A stretch of 64,000 nt of DNA from Ancylothrix sp. D3o (GTDB taxonomy: Bacteria > Cyanobacteriota > Cyanobacteriia > Cyanobacteriales > Oscillatoriaceae): contig NZ_JAMXEX010000014.1 of the NCBI RefSeq assembly GCF_025370775.1, positions 1 through 64,000 on the forward strand. Direction: 5' to 3'. Each line of letters opens with the position of its first letter. Positions within the stretch are counted from its first letter, which is position 1. Shown here one piece after another: positions 17,197-25,505 of this stretch. Both the position numbers and the translations under genes were made by a program. Under the pieces are notes generated by a model. It saw nothing but the letters and a program-made list of their open reading frames with translations. It ran no database searches and was not told the DNA's origin.

Positions 17197-17246
17197 AAAG
17201 TTAACAATATTCCACAGCAAAACCTCTGTTTGATATTGTTAACTTT
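17197..17246 (+). terminator. Long perfect inverted repeat after clpP
   Basis: AAAGTTAACAATAT (17197-17210) and its exact complement ATATTGTTAACTTT (17233-17246) flank 22 bases that themselves contain ACAG/CTGT. A pyrimidine-rich CTTTCTTTT tail follows. It would fold to a stable hairpin and probably terminates clpP. The AT-rich 14-bp arms could also be a protein binding site. Confidence 0.65.
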
Positions 17247-17451
17247 CTTTCTTTTAAGCCCCAGCTAAATTTCCTCAAAATGTGTTAACTAAAAACCGAG
17301 AAATTTTGATTAATTTTACTTAAAACTTGCCAAAAATAGCGTTTTTATTGAAACAACAACTCTTGAAAGCTTCTTAAAAAAAATCTCTCAAAACACGAAT
17401 ACCCGGAAATTGAAGGGGACAATGCACTTTTGCATCGCCCCTACTATGTTT

Positions 17452-18210
17452 TTATTTTTCAGGATCGGGAAGTGACTCTAAATAAAGATGAAAACTCAGC
17501 AACTCATTCTCATCCAAATCTTTGCTAGATGGCTTATTAAAAGCTTGCATCAGATAATCTTTTCCTTGTTGAGCAGTCCAGCCGAGCCGTCGAATTTCCT
17601 TACCAATGAGTTTGGTAAGTTGCTCAGATATCTCTTTTTTACTCGTTGGGGAAGGCAGAGGAGATGTTTCTAGTGGCGGCGAAACTTCCACCGGCTCAGT
17701 TGCAGAAAACCCCGAATAAACCGGCTCCTCATCCACCTGCTCAAAAACCTGTGGGGGAATTTCCAACACATTTGGCGAAGTTGAAAAACTCTCCGGAGTC
17801 TCCGATAACCAATCATCCACCGGCACCGAAGAAGATACACCCTTTGGAGGCTCCCAACTCGTAGGAAAACTTGTCGCCTTTGGTGGCGAAATTAATTCTT
17901 GCTTCGTGATTGGCGGAGTTGGCGAAACCTTTGCCGGAGTTGGCACAAAACCGGCCCCAACCTCTGAAGGAACAGTTTTTGCCGCCGACGACCACTCCAC
18001 CGGCAATACCGCCAAAGCACGCATTCTCGCCTTCTCTTCAGCCTCCTCCACCGAAAGAGCCGCCCCCAGCGCCGCAGAAAGCGTCACGCCATCCACCACC
18101 ACCAAAACCCGCACAATATACTGAGCGCGATCCACCGTTACAAATTCAGAAATTAAACAACCCGTTGGATAACGAGAGCGAAAGTCAGAAAACATCATAA
18201 TCTTAATCAA
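17452..18210 (-). CDS. Cyanobacterial hypothetical protein with Pro-rich linker
   Basis: 252 residues in three parts. The N-terminal part (about residues 12-75) contains YPTGCLISEFVTVDRAQYIV and AALGAALSVEEAEEKARMRA, suggestive of a small alpha/beta RNA-binding-like fold. A long Pro/Ser/Thr-rich linker follows (about 80-190). A C-terminal helical part (about 195-250, LTKLIGKEIRRLGWTAQQGK) completes it. No signal peptide or membrane span. I have no named family; the fold remark is inference. It converges toward clpP, separated by about 300 bases holding the clpP terminator. Confidence 0.6.
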   Translation of the reverse strand: MIKIMMFSDFRSRYPTGCLISEFVTVDRAQYIVRVLVVVDGVTLSAALGAALSVEEAEEKARMRALAVLPVEWSSAAKTVPSEVGAGFVPTPAKVSPTPPITKQELISPPKATSFPTSWEPPKGVSSSVPVDDWLSETPESFSTSPNVLEIPPQVFEQVDEEPVYSGFSATEPVEVSPPLETSPLPSPTSKKEISEQLTKLIGKEIRRLGWTAQQGKDYLMQAFNKPSSKDLDENELLSFHLYLESLPDPEK

Positions 18211-18640
18211 CTAAACACATTTTGTTTGCATCTTTTGCCTCCCCTTTTTTTAGTTCGCTTTCTTTTTTTGCTTGCCTTAGATTTGTTCTCAGCATTTTAT
18301 TTAACAAATCGACAAGTAACAATATGCAAATTAAAAGCAGATAACTAGAGAGGAGAGCTTCCGTGCGACCGTTCACAGTGCTGGTAAAAAACTGATCTGT
18401 TGAGGAAGCCGGTCAACTGTTTGGCAAGAGCGCCTGGAGATACCCTCTTAGATTGTAGAGATTAAATATCAGATTGGTATAAAAAGCCGAGCAACAAGCG
18501 AAAAGACACAAGCCAACTTGAGAAAAGCAAATATTTACAACAATTCAAGGCCGCCGGCAAAAATAAACGTAACGTTTCGACCCACTAAAACTTACAATAA
18601 GTAACAGACTACACCATGCGGCTAACAACCGTCCACCTGT

Positions 18641-18667
18641 GATAACCTCCGGCTCGCAGAAGGCAAT
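18641..18667. repeat. GATAACCTCCGGCTCGC repeat, copy 1
   Basis: About 27 bases, nearly identical to 18987-19014. The unit is an imperfect palindrome around GGCTCGCC, of the kind dispersed in cyanobacterial intergenic DNA. Confidence 0.65.
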
Positions 18668-18986
18668 CGCGTGTACCCCCGGCTCACTGGGGGAGCAATG
18701 GCTTGGCAGTTGCCACAACGCACCACAAACGTGAAAGTGTAGCAAACAGTGCAACGATGCCCCACAAAACCGCTCCCTAAACAAGCCGACAACACAAACG
18801 TTGCTGTGCTTGTTAGTTTAAAACGATTCTGTTGCACGCACAGCCTTTCAGCGTTTCAGACAGCGAAGAGCTTCATGCAGGCAACAGGAATTTTGAGTTC
18901 TAGTTATTTGGTGTGACAGCCATCTTTCTTGAAAATAAGTCACGCCAGGTTTAAATAACTCTCGCTCAAATTGACCGGCACAACAG

Positions 18987-19014
18987 CGATAACCTCCGGC
19001 TCGCCGCAGGCAAT
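18987..19014. repeat. GATAACCTCCGGCTCGC repeat, copy 2
   Basis: Second copy, which keeps the palindrome better (CCTCCGGCTCGCCGCAGG). It lies about 170 bases upstream of the RNase II-family gene. Confidence 0.65.
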
Positions 19015-19182
19015 CTACAACGGATTTCAAAGGATCAAAAAACCAAGAGATTGAAAAAACTAGGGGTTTTACACCAAACAACCACACCCAACTCCAACAA
19101 AATACCCATGAGTTTAAAATCTTTGGCAATTTGACAGGTGTAGGAGAAATCAACAAAAAAGACCACAAGGAACCAGCGCTAC

Positions 19183-21474
19183 ATGGACTTTTCAATCGCC
19201 TCATTGTTAGCCAACTTTTCTGAGGACAAATTGGTTGCGCCAAAAATCTTGGAAAAAAAACTGGGATGCCAAGACAAAAGCAGCCTGCGGAAATTTCAAA
19301 TTGTCCTTGATGCCTTAGAAAAAATAGGAATCCTCGTCAAAGAACGCGGGAAATACCGCCGCGTCTATGAAGAAGGAATCGTCGAAGCCAAACTCCGGTG
19401 CAGCAGCAAAGGATTTTGTTTCGCCATTCAAGATGCCGAAAACTCAGAAGACATCTATATCCGCGAATGCCACCTCAGCACCGCTTGGAATGGCGACCGC
19501 GTATTAGTAAAAGTCATCAAAGATGGCAGTCGGCGGCGTTCCCCCGAAGGCGAAGTAAAATTAGTTTTAGAACGTGCTAACCCCAGCGTTTTAGCGCGAT
19601 TAAAACAAATTTCCACCCCTGAAGGAAAAACCATCTACAAAGCCATTCCCCTTGATGACCGGCTACTTTTTGAGATCGATGTCGAATCCGAAGAAAATGA
19701 CCTCAGCCAAGCCATCGATTACCTAGTTCATGTAGAAGTAGTACGCTATCCTTTAGGCTATTATCCGCCTCTTGGTCGCGTCGCCCAAATCCTGGGCAGC
19801 GATGCCGAAGAAGCCAACGATCTTGATATTGTTTGCTGCAAACATGACCTACCCCGATTCTTTAATGAACTCGTCGAAAAAGAAGCCAAAGCCTTACCCA
19901 AAATTTTACGGAAAGCTGACTTAAAAAACCGGCTTGATCTGCGAAAAGTTCTCACCTTAACTTTTATCAAAGACCCAGCAAATCCCACCATTGAGCACGC
20001 TTTTTCTTTAGAAACTCGCGCTGCCGGGAAATGGCGTTTAGGCATTCACATTGCCGATGTTGCCTACTATGTAACCAGCGATTCTGTGCTCGACCGCGAA
20101 GCAAAAAAACGCGGTACAGCCGTATTTTTGGGAGATATTTTTATCCCCTTGTTTCCCGACACTATTTCCAGTAATCGCTGCTCTTTTTTACCAGGAGAAG
20201 ACCGGCTGGCAATTTCGGTATTAATTACCCTCAATTCCTCTGGACAAGTTATTGAATACGAAATTCAACCAAGTGTCATCGAAGTTAATCACCAGCTAAC
20301 CTGTGAAGAAGCCGGTGCCATTCTTGACAAGGAAGAAGACTCTGCTCTGAGCCCTGTGATTGAGCAATTGCAGTCTATTTGTCAAGGAGTACAACGCCTA
20401 CGCCAACATCGCGGCGCCATTGAGCTAAATTTGCCTCCCACCCAATACGGCTCAGGCGTTCGCAGTGCCTTTGATGATGAAGGTGCCCTTGGTGTATTGT
20501 TAAATTCGCCCAGCCATAGTGTCGAAGGCATTGTCCGCGAATTTATCTTGCTGGCAAATCAAGTCATTGCATCTCAATTGCACGCTTTAAGTGTGCCGGC
20601 GCTTTATCGCGTTCAACCGGCCCCTGATATTGAAGAAGTGCAAGAATTTATCAAATTAGCCAGCAATTTAGGCGCTTCTTTACAACTCGAATCCGCTGAA
20701 GAGATACGCCCCCAAGATTACCAACGTTTTAAAGAACAATTTGCCGGCACTTCTAACGAACGAGTCTTAACTTATCTCTTGCAAGAAACACTCAGACCGG
20801 CAGCTTATAGCACTTCCCCAGGGCCGCATTTTGGTTTATCTTTGGGTACTGGCGAAGTAGACCGGCCTTATGCTCACGCCAGTTCCCCTGTAAACCGTTA
20901 TGCAGATTTAATGATTCAGCGAGTCTTGCATACCGTCTTTGAAAACGGGCGCGACCGCCGTACAACCCGTGTCAAAGAAAGCGTTAACTTGCGTCACAGC
21001 AACGCCAAAGGACAAATCCACTGGAATGTTCTTCCTCCTGAATTGCAAAACGAAATCGAGGAAACTCTTTCGGGAATGGTGTCTCATCTCATCGACCGCG
21101 AAAAAATTGCCCAAGAAGCCGAGGAAGATTTGGTGGGGCTAAAAAAAGCAGCAGCGATGAAAGAACGCACCGGCGAAACCTTTGGCGGATTAATCACCGG
21201 CGTCCAGTCCTACGGGTTCTTTGTAGAAATAGAAGAACTTATGGTCGAAGGATTAGTCCATGTTTCATCCTTAAAAGATGACTGGTACGAATATCGCTCT
21301 CGCCAACAAACTCTTGTAGGACGCAAAAACCGCAAACAATACCGTCTTGGCGACCGGGTGGAAGTGCAAGTTAAAAGCGTTGACTACTACCGCCAGCAAA
21401 TTGATTTAGTCGCAGTCAGCGGTGGCAGTATGGTGGATAATAACGATCTTGATGATTTTGATAGTCATTGGTAA
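19183..21474 (+). CDS. RNase II/R-family protein with degenerate active site
   Basis: 763 residues in the RNase II/RNase R arrangement: an N-terminal winged-helix-like part, cold-shock domains (about 65-240), an RNB domain (about 255-580) and a C-terminal S1 domain (GETFGGLITGVQSYGFFVEI, about residue 665). RNB landmarks are recognisable: WRLGIHIADVAYYV, LDREAKKRGTAVFLGDIF and HFGLSLGTGEVDRPYAHASS. The metal-binding Asp cluster, normally written like TID....DFDDA, here reads TFIKDPANPTIEHAF, so most of the catalytic aspartates appear replaced. It may be an RNA-binding relative (Zam-like in cyanobacteria, from memory) rather than an active 3'-5' exonuclease. Confidence 0.85.
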   Translation: MDFSIASLLANFSEDKLVAPKILEKKLGCQDKSSLRKFQIVLDALEKIGILVKERGKYRRVYEEGIVEAKLRCSSKGFCFAIQDAENSEDIYIRECHLSTAWNGDRVLVKVIKDGSRRRSPEGEVKLVLERANPSVLARLKQISTPEGKTIYKAIPLDDRLLFEIDVESEENDLSQAIDYLVHVEVVRYPLGYYPPLGRVAQILGSDAEEANDLDIVCCKHDLPRFFNELVEKEAKALPKILRKADLKNRLDLRKVLTLTFIKDPANPTIEHAFSLETRAAGKWRLGIHIADVAYYVTSDSVLDREAKKRGTAVFLGDIFIPLFPDTISSNRCSFLPGEDRLAISVLITLNSSGQVIEYEIQPSVIEVNHQLTCEEAGAILDKEEDSALSPVIEQLQSICQGVQRLRQHRGAIELNLPPTQYGSGVRSAFDDEGALGVLLNSPSHSVEGIVREFILLANQVIASQLHALSVPALYRVQPAPDIEEVQEFIKLASNLGASLQLESAEEIRPQDYQRFKEQFAGTSNERVLTYLLQETLRPAAYSTSPGPHFGLSLGTGEVDRPYAHASSPVNRYADLMIQRVLHTVFENGRDRRTTRVKESVNLRHSNAKGQIHWNVLPPELQNEIEETLSGMVSHLIDREKIAQEAEEDLVGLKKAAAMKERTGETFGGLITGVQSYGFFVEIEELMVEGLVHVSSLKDDWYEYRSRQQTLVGRKNRKQYRLGDRVEVQVKSVDYYRQQIDLVAVSGGSMVDNNDLDDFDSHW

Positions 21475-21479
21475 AGCAT

Positions 21480-21507
21480 AATTGGGAATTGGTAATTGGT
21501 AATTGGT
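21480..21507. repeat. Heptanucleotide tandem repeat
   Basis: AATTGGG followed by three exact AATTGGT units, in the 69-base gap between the RNase II-family gene and the UbiX-type gene. Heptanucleotide short tandem repeats are a familiar feature of cyanobacterial genomes. Confidence 0.85.
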
Positions 21508-21543
21508 AAAATCAACTTGCCTCTTACCTTTACCCACCCCACA

Positions 21544-22176
21544 ATGACAGAAGATTTTACACAAAAAACTAAACCTTTAATTATCGGGGTTTCTGGCGCA
21601 TCTGGCCTCATTTATGCGGTACGGGCAATTAAATTTTTGCTTTGTGCAGATTATGCGGTGGAGTTGGTGGCGTCAAAATCTGTTTATATGGTCTGGCAGG
21701 CTGAGGAAAATATTAGAATGCCGGCAGAACCAACCCAGCAAGAAGATTTCTGGCGTCAGATGGCCGGTGGTGTGACGGGGGGTAAACTTCGTTGTCACCC
21801 TTGGCAAGATGTGGGGGCAAATATTGCCAGTGGTTCGTTTCGCACCTTGGGGATGCTCGTTATTCCGTGTAGTATGAGTACGGTGGGGAAGTTGGCGGCG
21901 GGTGTGAGTTCAGATTTGCTCGAACGTGCGGCAGATGTGCAGTTAAAAGAAGGTCGTAAACTGGTATTAGTGCCGCGTGAAACGCCTTTTAGTTTAATTC
22001 ATTTACGGAATTTAACAACATTGGCGGAGGCGGGTGCAAGAATTGTGCCGGCAATTCCAGCCTGGTATCACCACCCCAAAACCATTGAAGATTTGGTGGA
22101 TTTTGTGGTGGCTCGCGCTTTGGATCAGCTTGATATTGATTGTATCCCGCTTGAACGTTGGCAAGGATATAAATAG
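21544..22176 (+). CDS. ubiX: UbiX-type flavin prenyltransferase
   Basis: 210 residues from ATG 21544; the upstream TTG in the same frame falls inside the tandem repeat and is unlikely. UbiX makes prenylated FMN, the cofactor of UbiD-type decarboxylases used in quinone synthesis. Family motifs are present: IIGVSGASGLIYAVRAIKFL at the N-terminus (flavin site), GSFRTLGMLVIPCSMSTVGK with AAGVSSDLLERAADV, LVLVPRETPFSLIHLRNL, and AIPAWYHHPKTIEDLVDF. Length is normal. In cyanobacteria it would serve plastoquinone synthesis. It follows the RNase II-family gene in the same direction; cotranscription is possible. Confidence 0.92.
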   Translation: MTEDFTQKTKPLIIGVSGASGLIYAVRAIKFLLCADYAVELVASKSVYMVWQAEENIRMPAEPTQQEDFWRQMAGGVTGGKLRCHPWQDVGANIASGSFRTLGMLVIPCSMSTVGKLAAGVSSDLLERAADVQLKEGRKLVLVPRETPFSLIHLRNLTTLAEAGARIVPAIPAWYHHPKTIEDLVDFVVARALDQLDIDCIPLERWQGYK

Positions 22177-22285
22177 GGCAAAAGGTGATGCGTCCAGAAA
22201 CCAGTTTTGTCAAAAAAAATCGGTTTCTAACTTCACGAGTGCGTTTGTCCTGAACAATAAAAAATGTCTTGGGCATTTAAAAAAT

Positions 22286-23077
22286 ATGCGTGAAATTCGG
22301 AATGTTTTGTTGTTTGTTTTGTTAGGAAGTTTGACGATTTTTGCTGTGCAAAATAGTTCGACTTTTGCTTTGCCTTTGGTGTTTTTGGGAATGGCTTCCC
22401 TGACGCTTCCTCTTTCTGTGTGGGTGTTGGGGGCGTTTTTTGCCGGAGTCGTAACGGCTTTGATAATTGGCGCTTTGTTTAAGTTTTCCCATCCTTTGAT
22501 AAATCAAGAATCGGCGTCAAATCGGCGCATTCCTTCGCGGCAAAATGATATTCCTCCTCGTCAACCGGCACCCCGAACCGATACAGTTTTACAAGATAAT
22601 TATGATCGCCCTGAAAGAGTTTATAGTGAAACAATTACGGGGGGTGCTGTGGGCTGGCGCGAAGAAAAAGATGATGATTTGCAGGATAATCTGCGGGGGC
22701 GGGCCAATGAACAAACTCGACCAAGAAATGAGGATACCGCCAGAAGAAATAATTACTCAGAACCGGATATAGATGATGATGAGTTTTATGAAGATTGGGA
22801 AGAAGAAACACCGGAAAATAGAAACCTGGAAAATAAAAATTATGAAGCCTCGCAGGAACCAAAATCAACTTCTTGGACGGGTTCAGTTTATTCTTACAGC
22901 TATCGGGAGTCTGCGGAATCTGAACCGCCAAAAATCGAATTGATTCCAGATAAGAAAACTGAGCCGGTAACGGATGCAGATTATCGGGTGATTATTCCTC
23001 CGCCGGCGCCGACTCCCCCGCCGCCAGTAGAGGATGATTGGGGGAAAAAGAAAAAGCCAAAGTCGGATGATTGGTAA
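22286..23077 (+). CDS. LapA-domain membrane protein with long acidic tail
   Basis: 263 residues from ATG 22286. An N-terminal LapA (DUF1049) domain has two membrane helices (VLLFVLLGSLTIFAVQNSST; SVWVLGAFFAGVVTALIIGA) ending near residue 72. A long hydrophilic tail follows, rich in Asp, Glu, Arg and Pro and apparently disordered, ending KKKKPKSDDW. The LapA-type N-terminus is typical of cyanobacteria; a tail this long is less common. It is in the same direction as ubiX, 109 bases downstream. The role is unknown; LapA relatives act in envelope lipopolysaccharide assembly in enterobacteria. Confidence 0.75.
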   Translation: MREIRNVLLFVLLGSLTIFAVQNSSTFALPLVFLGMASLTLPLSVWVLGAFFAGVVTALIIGALFKFSHPLINQESASNRRIPSRQNDIPPRQPAPRTDTVLQDNYDRPERVYSETITGGAVGWREEKDDDLQDNLRGRANEQTRPRNEDTARRNNYSEPDIDDDEFYEDWEEETPENRNLENKNYEASQEPKSTSWTGSVYSYSYRESAESEPPKIELIPDKKTEPVTDADYRVIIPPPAPTPPPPVEDDWGKKKKPKSDDW

Positions 23078-23156
23078 AAAGTGAAAAAACGGGAATTTGC
23101 CTTTTTTTCGGATGGGTGCGAGGAGTGAGAAGTGCCGGCATAATTGCCCCTGATTA

Positions 23157-23543
23157 TTAAACAAAACTGTGAAGAATAGGTGTTTCGATGGGGGTAGGAT
23201 TGCCATCACATTTGAAGCAAAACACAGTTTCACCGGCACGCCATACTACGGACTCTATCCAATCTTCAGGAATCGTCAGCCAGCCATTATCTATAAGTCT
23301 GAAAATACCTTGAATAAAAAGGGGGTCATCCATTGTAGAAGCACAAAGGTTTAATATTGTGAGTTCATCGTTTTTTGTCATGGCTTTAAGGTTGACTCGA
23401 AAGGCCGGTATAATATCAAGAAGTTCTCCGGTTTCGTCATAGAGTTCTTGAAATTCATCCGGGGTTGAGTTGTACACCGGCACACCTTGGGGAAAGAGTT
23501 TTTGCAAGTGAGGATTTTGGTCATTAAATTTGGAGTAGTACAT
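23157..23543 (-). CDS. Hypothetical protein
   Basis: 128 residues, soluble, acidic. Segments include MYYSKFNDQNPHLQKLFPQG, a helical middle (AFRVNLKAMTKNDELTILNL) and a C-terminal GETVFCFKCDGNPTP holding a single CxxC pair. No family recognised. It is convergent with the LapA-domain gene, separated by about 80 bases. The codon use looks normal for this genome and several GCCGGT hexamers fall inside it. Confidence 0.5.
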   Translation of the reverse strand: MYYSKFNDQNPHLQKLFPQGVPVYNSTPDEFQELYDETGELLDIIPAFRVNLKAMTKNDELTILNLCASTMDDPLFIQGIFRLIDNGWLTIPEDWIESVVWRAGETVFCFKCDGNPTPIETPILHSFV

Positions 23544-24095
23544 AAAACCTTCGGGGGGTAAACTGTTAATAAGGTTAAATCAATTTGGGCTTAGCGCATA
23601 GTCCTTTTAACGACTGTCTCGATCCGGAAACAGACTATTTTTAAAGTCGCTGTCTGTTGCCCTTACCTTCTACTACTTTTAACTACTATTTCCCTGTGTG
23701 GGTAGCTACTGCTGACACTTTTGGAAGCGTAATTAGGGCGCAAGTGCAATTGGTTAAGGCGTTACAATGGCTAGACGCTGCTTTCAGCTTTTTACCCCGG
23801 ATGCTCTTGGCTGCATACTGGGCCGATTTGAAAACCGGCACGTTGGTTTTGACAAAAAAACATTTTTGTGTTATGGAGCGGTTTAGGGGCCGGTTGGCGG
23901 GTAGTAAATGGGAACAAATTTTTCCTCGCGTCAAGTAAAAATTGCAATACTGCTCTAATACAGAGAGGTGGTGAAAAAATCCGCTTGGATGGTTGCCGGA
24001 ATGAAAGCCAACGGTCAATCCTTAGAATAAGGAGGTTATAATACTGTTAATACTTTTTGCTTAAATCGTCCTGAAATTAATAAAAATAAACGTAT
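23544..24095. other. Intergenic, no gene supported
   Basis: Open frames of 93 and 110 codons overlap on opposite strands here, but neither has a good start site or a recognisable motif. The last 90 bases must contain the promoter of the ATPase gene at 24096; AGGAGG (24030-24035) is too far from that start to be its ribosome binding site. Confidence 0.4.
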
Positions 24096-25439
24096 ATGTC
24101 AGACCAACAGATAAATTTTGAACAAGCTTTTAAGGTAGCAGATCAGGCAGTATTTAAGCAGACAAAAAAACATCTAAGTGATGTAGAGATCGTTATTTTG
24201 CGGGGGGCGTGGGAAAACAAAACTTATGAGGAAATGTCGGAAAATTCAGAATATGCAACTAACTATCTTCAGCGAACAGTGGGCCCGAAGCTTTGGCGGA
24301 TGTTATCTAAAGCATTAGGCGAAGAAGTAAGTAAAACAAATTTTCGGGCTGGGTTGCAACGAAAAGCGCAGCAAGAGGAGAAGAACCAGAAATTATTAAA
24401 TACTAAATCGCCAAAAAAGTTAGAATTTCCAGAGGGAGCAGTTGCCTTAAATTCGCCTTTTTATATAGAGCGTAGTCCGATTGAAAGTGAGTGTTATGAA
24501 GCCCTACGAAAACCGGGAGCGCTGATTAATGTTAAAGCTCCGAAACAAATGGGGAAAACTTCGCTGTTGAACCGAATTTTAGAAGAGGGTAAAAATTTGG
24601 GATATCAAACGGTGATGTTAAATTTTTTGCAAGCAGAGAAGGCGGTTTTTAGTGATTTAGATAAGTTTTTGCGGTGGATGTGTGCTTATGCCGGTCAAAA
24701 GTTAAAAAAACCGACAAATTTAGGGGAGTATTGGGATGAGGCAAGGGGAAGTATTGTTAGTTGTACAACGTATTTTGAAGCGAGTATTTTGGAGGAGATA
24801 AATGCGCCTTTGGTGTTGGCTTTGGATGAGGTAGATCGGGTGTTTCAGTATCCAGAAATTGCCGGTCAGTTTTTCCCGATGCTCCGAAGTTGGCATGAGG
24901 AAGCTAAGGCGGTGGAAATTTGGGAAAATTTGCGGTTGGTTGTGGTTTATTCGACCGAGTATTATGGTAAGTTGGATATTAATCAATCGCCGTTTAATGT
25001 GGGCCTGCCGGTGGAGTTGCGAGAGTTTAGTTTGGCAGAGGTGGAATGTTTAGTAAGGCAACATTCGCTTGATTGGGAACTGCAAATTGGTGAGGATGGT
25101 TTATCTCGTTTGCTGGAGATGGTGGGAGGGCATCCTTATTTAATTCGGTTGATGTTTTATCATCTTGCTCGCTCTCAAAAATCTTTGGCTGAGTTGCTGG
25201 GGGAGGCGATGACTGATTCGGGTATTTATGGTGATCATTTACGCCGCCATTTGGATGTTTTGAAGGAGCATCCTAAGTTGGAGGCGGCTTTAAAGGATGT
25301 GGTGGTTTCTGATGTGCCGGTGCGTGTGGAAACTTTGCAGGGTTATAAGTTATATAGTATGGGTTTGATTCAACGTTTGGGGGATTTTAGTAGTCCGAGG
25401 TGTGAGTTATATCGGCGCTATTTTCGGGAGCGGTTGTAA
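24096..25439 (+). CDS. AAA-like (PF14516-type) ATPase, vWA-MoxR-associated style
   Basis: 447 residues. The first 90 or so form a helical, HTH-like region (QTKKHLSDVEIVILRGAWEN, then TYEEMSENSEYATNYLQRTV) of the type found at the N-terminus of cyanobacterial vWA-MoxR-associated proteins. An AAA-like ATPase domain follows: Walker A APKQMGKTSLLNR (about residue 150), Walker B LVLALDEVDRVF (about 245) and a sensor-like LVVVYSTEYYG. Such ATPases are part of modular STAND-like signalling systems whose outputs are mostly unknown. The next gene encodes a second AAA-like domain of the same family, 66 bases downstream. Confidence 0.8.
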   Translation: MSDQQINFEQAFKVADQAVFKQTKKHLSDVEIVILRGAWENKTYEEMSENSEYATNYLQRTVGPKLWRMLSKALGEEVSKTNFRAGLQRKAQQEEKNQKLLNTKSPKKLEFPEGAVALNSPFYIERSPIESECYEALRKPGALINVKAPKQMGKTSLLNRILEEGKNLGYQTVMLNFLQAEKAVFSDLDKFLRWMCAYAGQKLKKPTNLGEYWDEARGSIVSCTTYFEASILEEINAPLVLALDEVDRVFQYPEIAGQFFPMLRSWHEEAKAVEIWENLRLVVVYSTEYYGKLDINQSPFNVGLPVELREFSLAEVECLVRQHSLDWELQIGEDGLSRLLEMVGGHPYLIRLMFYHLARSQKSLAELLGEAMTDSGIYGDHLRRHLDVLKEHPKLEAALKDVVVSDVPVRVETLQGYKLYSMGLIQRLGDFSSPRCELYRRYFRERL

Positions 25440-25447
25440 GGTTTTTA

Positions 25448-25477
25448 AACCGCAGATGAACGCAGATTAACGCGGAT
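25448..25477 (-). repeat. Dispersed CGCAGATGAACGCAGAT repeat
   Basis: AACCGCAGATGAACGCAGAT and onward, the reverse orientation of the ATCTGCGTTCATCTGCGGTT repeat. It occupies most of the gap between the two AAA-like ATPase genes. Confidence 0.75.
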
Positions 25478-25505
25478 GAATTTATGTTTTTGGTTGGGGG
25501 TTTTT

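Larger units (their letters stand above)
18211..19182. other. Gene-poor 970-base stretch with two palindromic repeats
   Basis: No convincing gene on either strand; the open frames are short and rich in Cys, His and Arg. Two copies of a repeat (GATAACCTCCGGCTCGC, followed by GGCAATC) lie at 18642 and 18988. I looked for RNase P RNA, tmRNA, SRP RNA and tRNA signatures and saw none. A 6S-like or other structured RNA cannot be excluded. Confidence 0.5.

Noticed and set aside
18350-18460. Resemblance of AGAGAGGAGAGCTTCC to the start of a stable RNA such as RNase P RNA
   Set aside because: The conserved internal RNase P sequences and a matching 3' end were not found.
22635-23239. Two overlapping minus-strand frames of about 100 and 118 codons
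   Set aside because: Both are the complement of the acidic low-complexity tail of the LapA-domain gene and have no independent support.
23657-24018. Opposed frames of 93 and 110 codons in the gap before the first ATPase gene
   Set aside because: Weak starts and no recognisable motif; the two are complements of each other.
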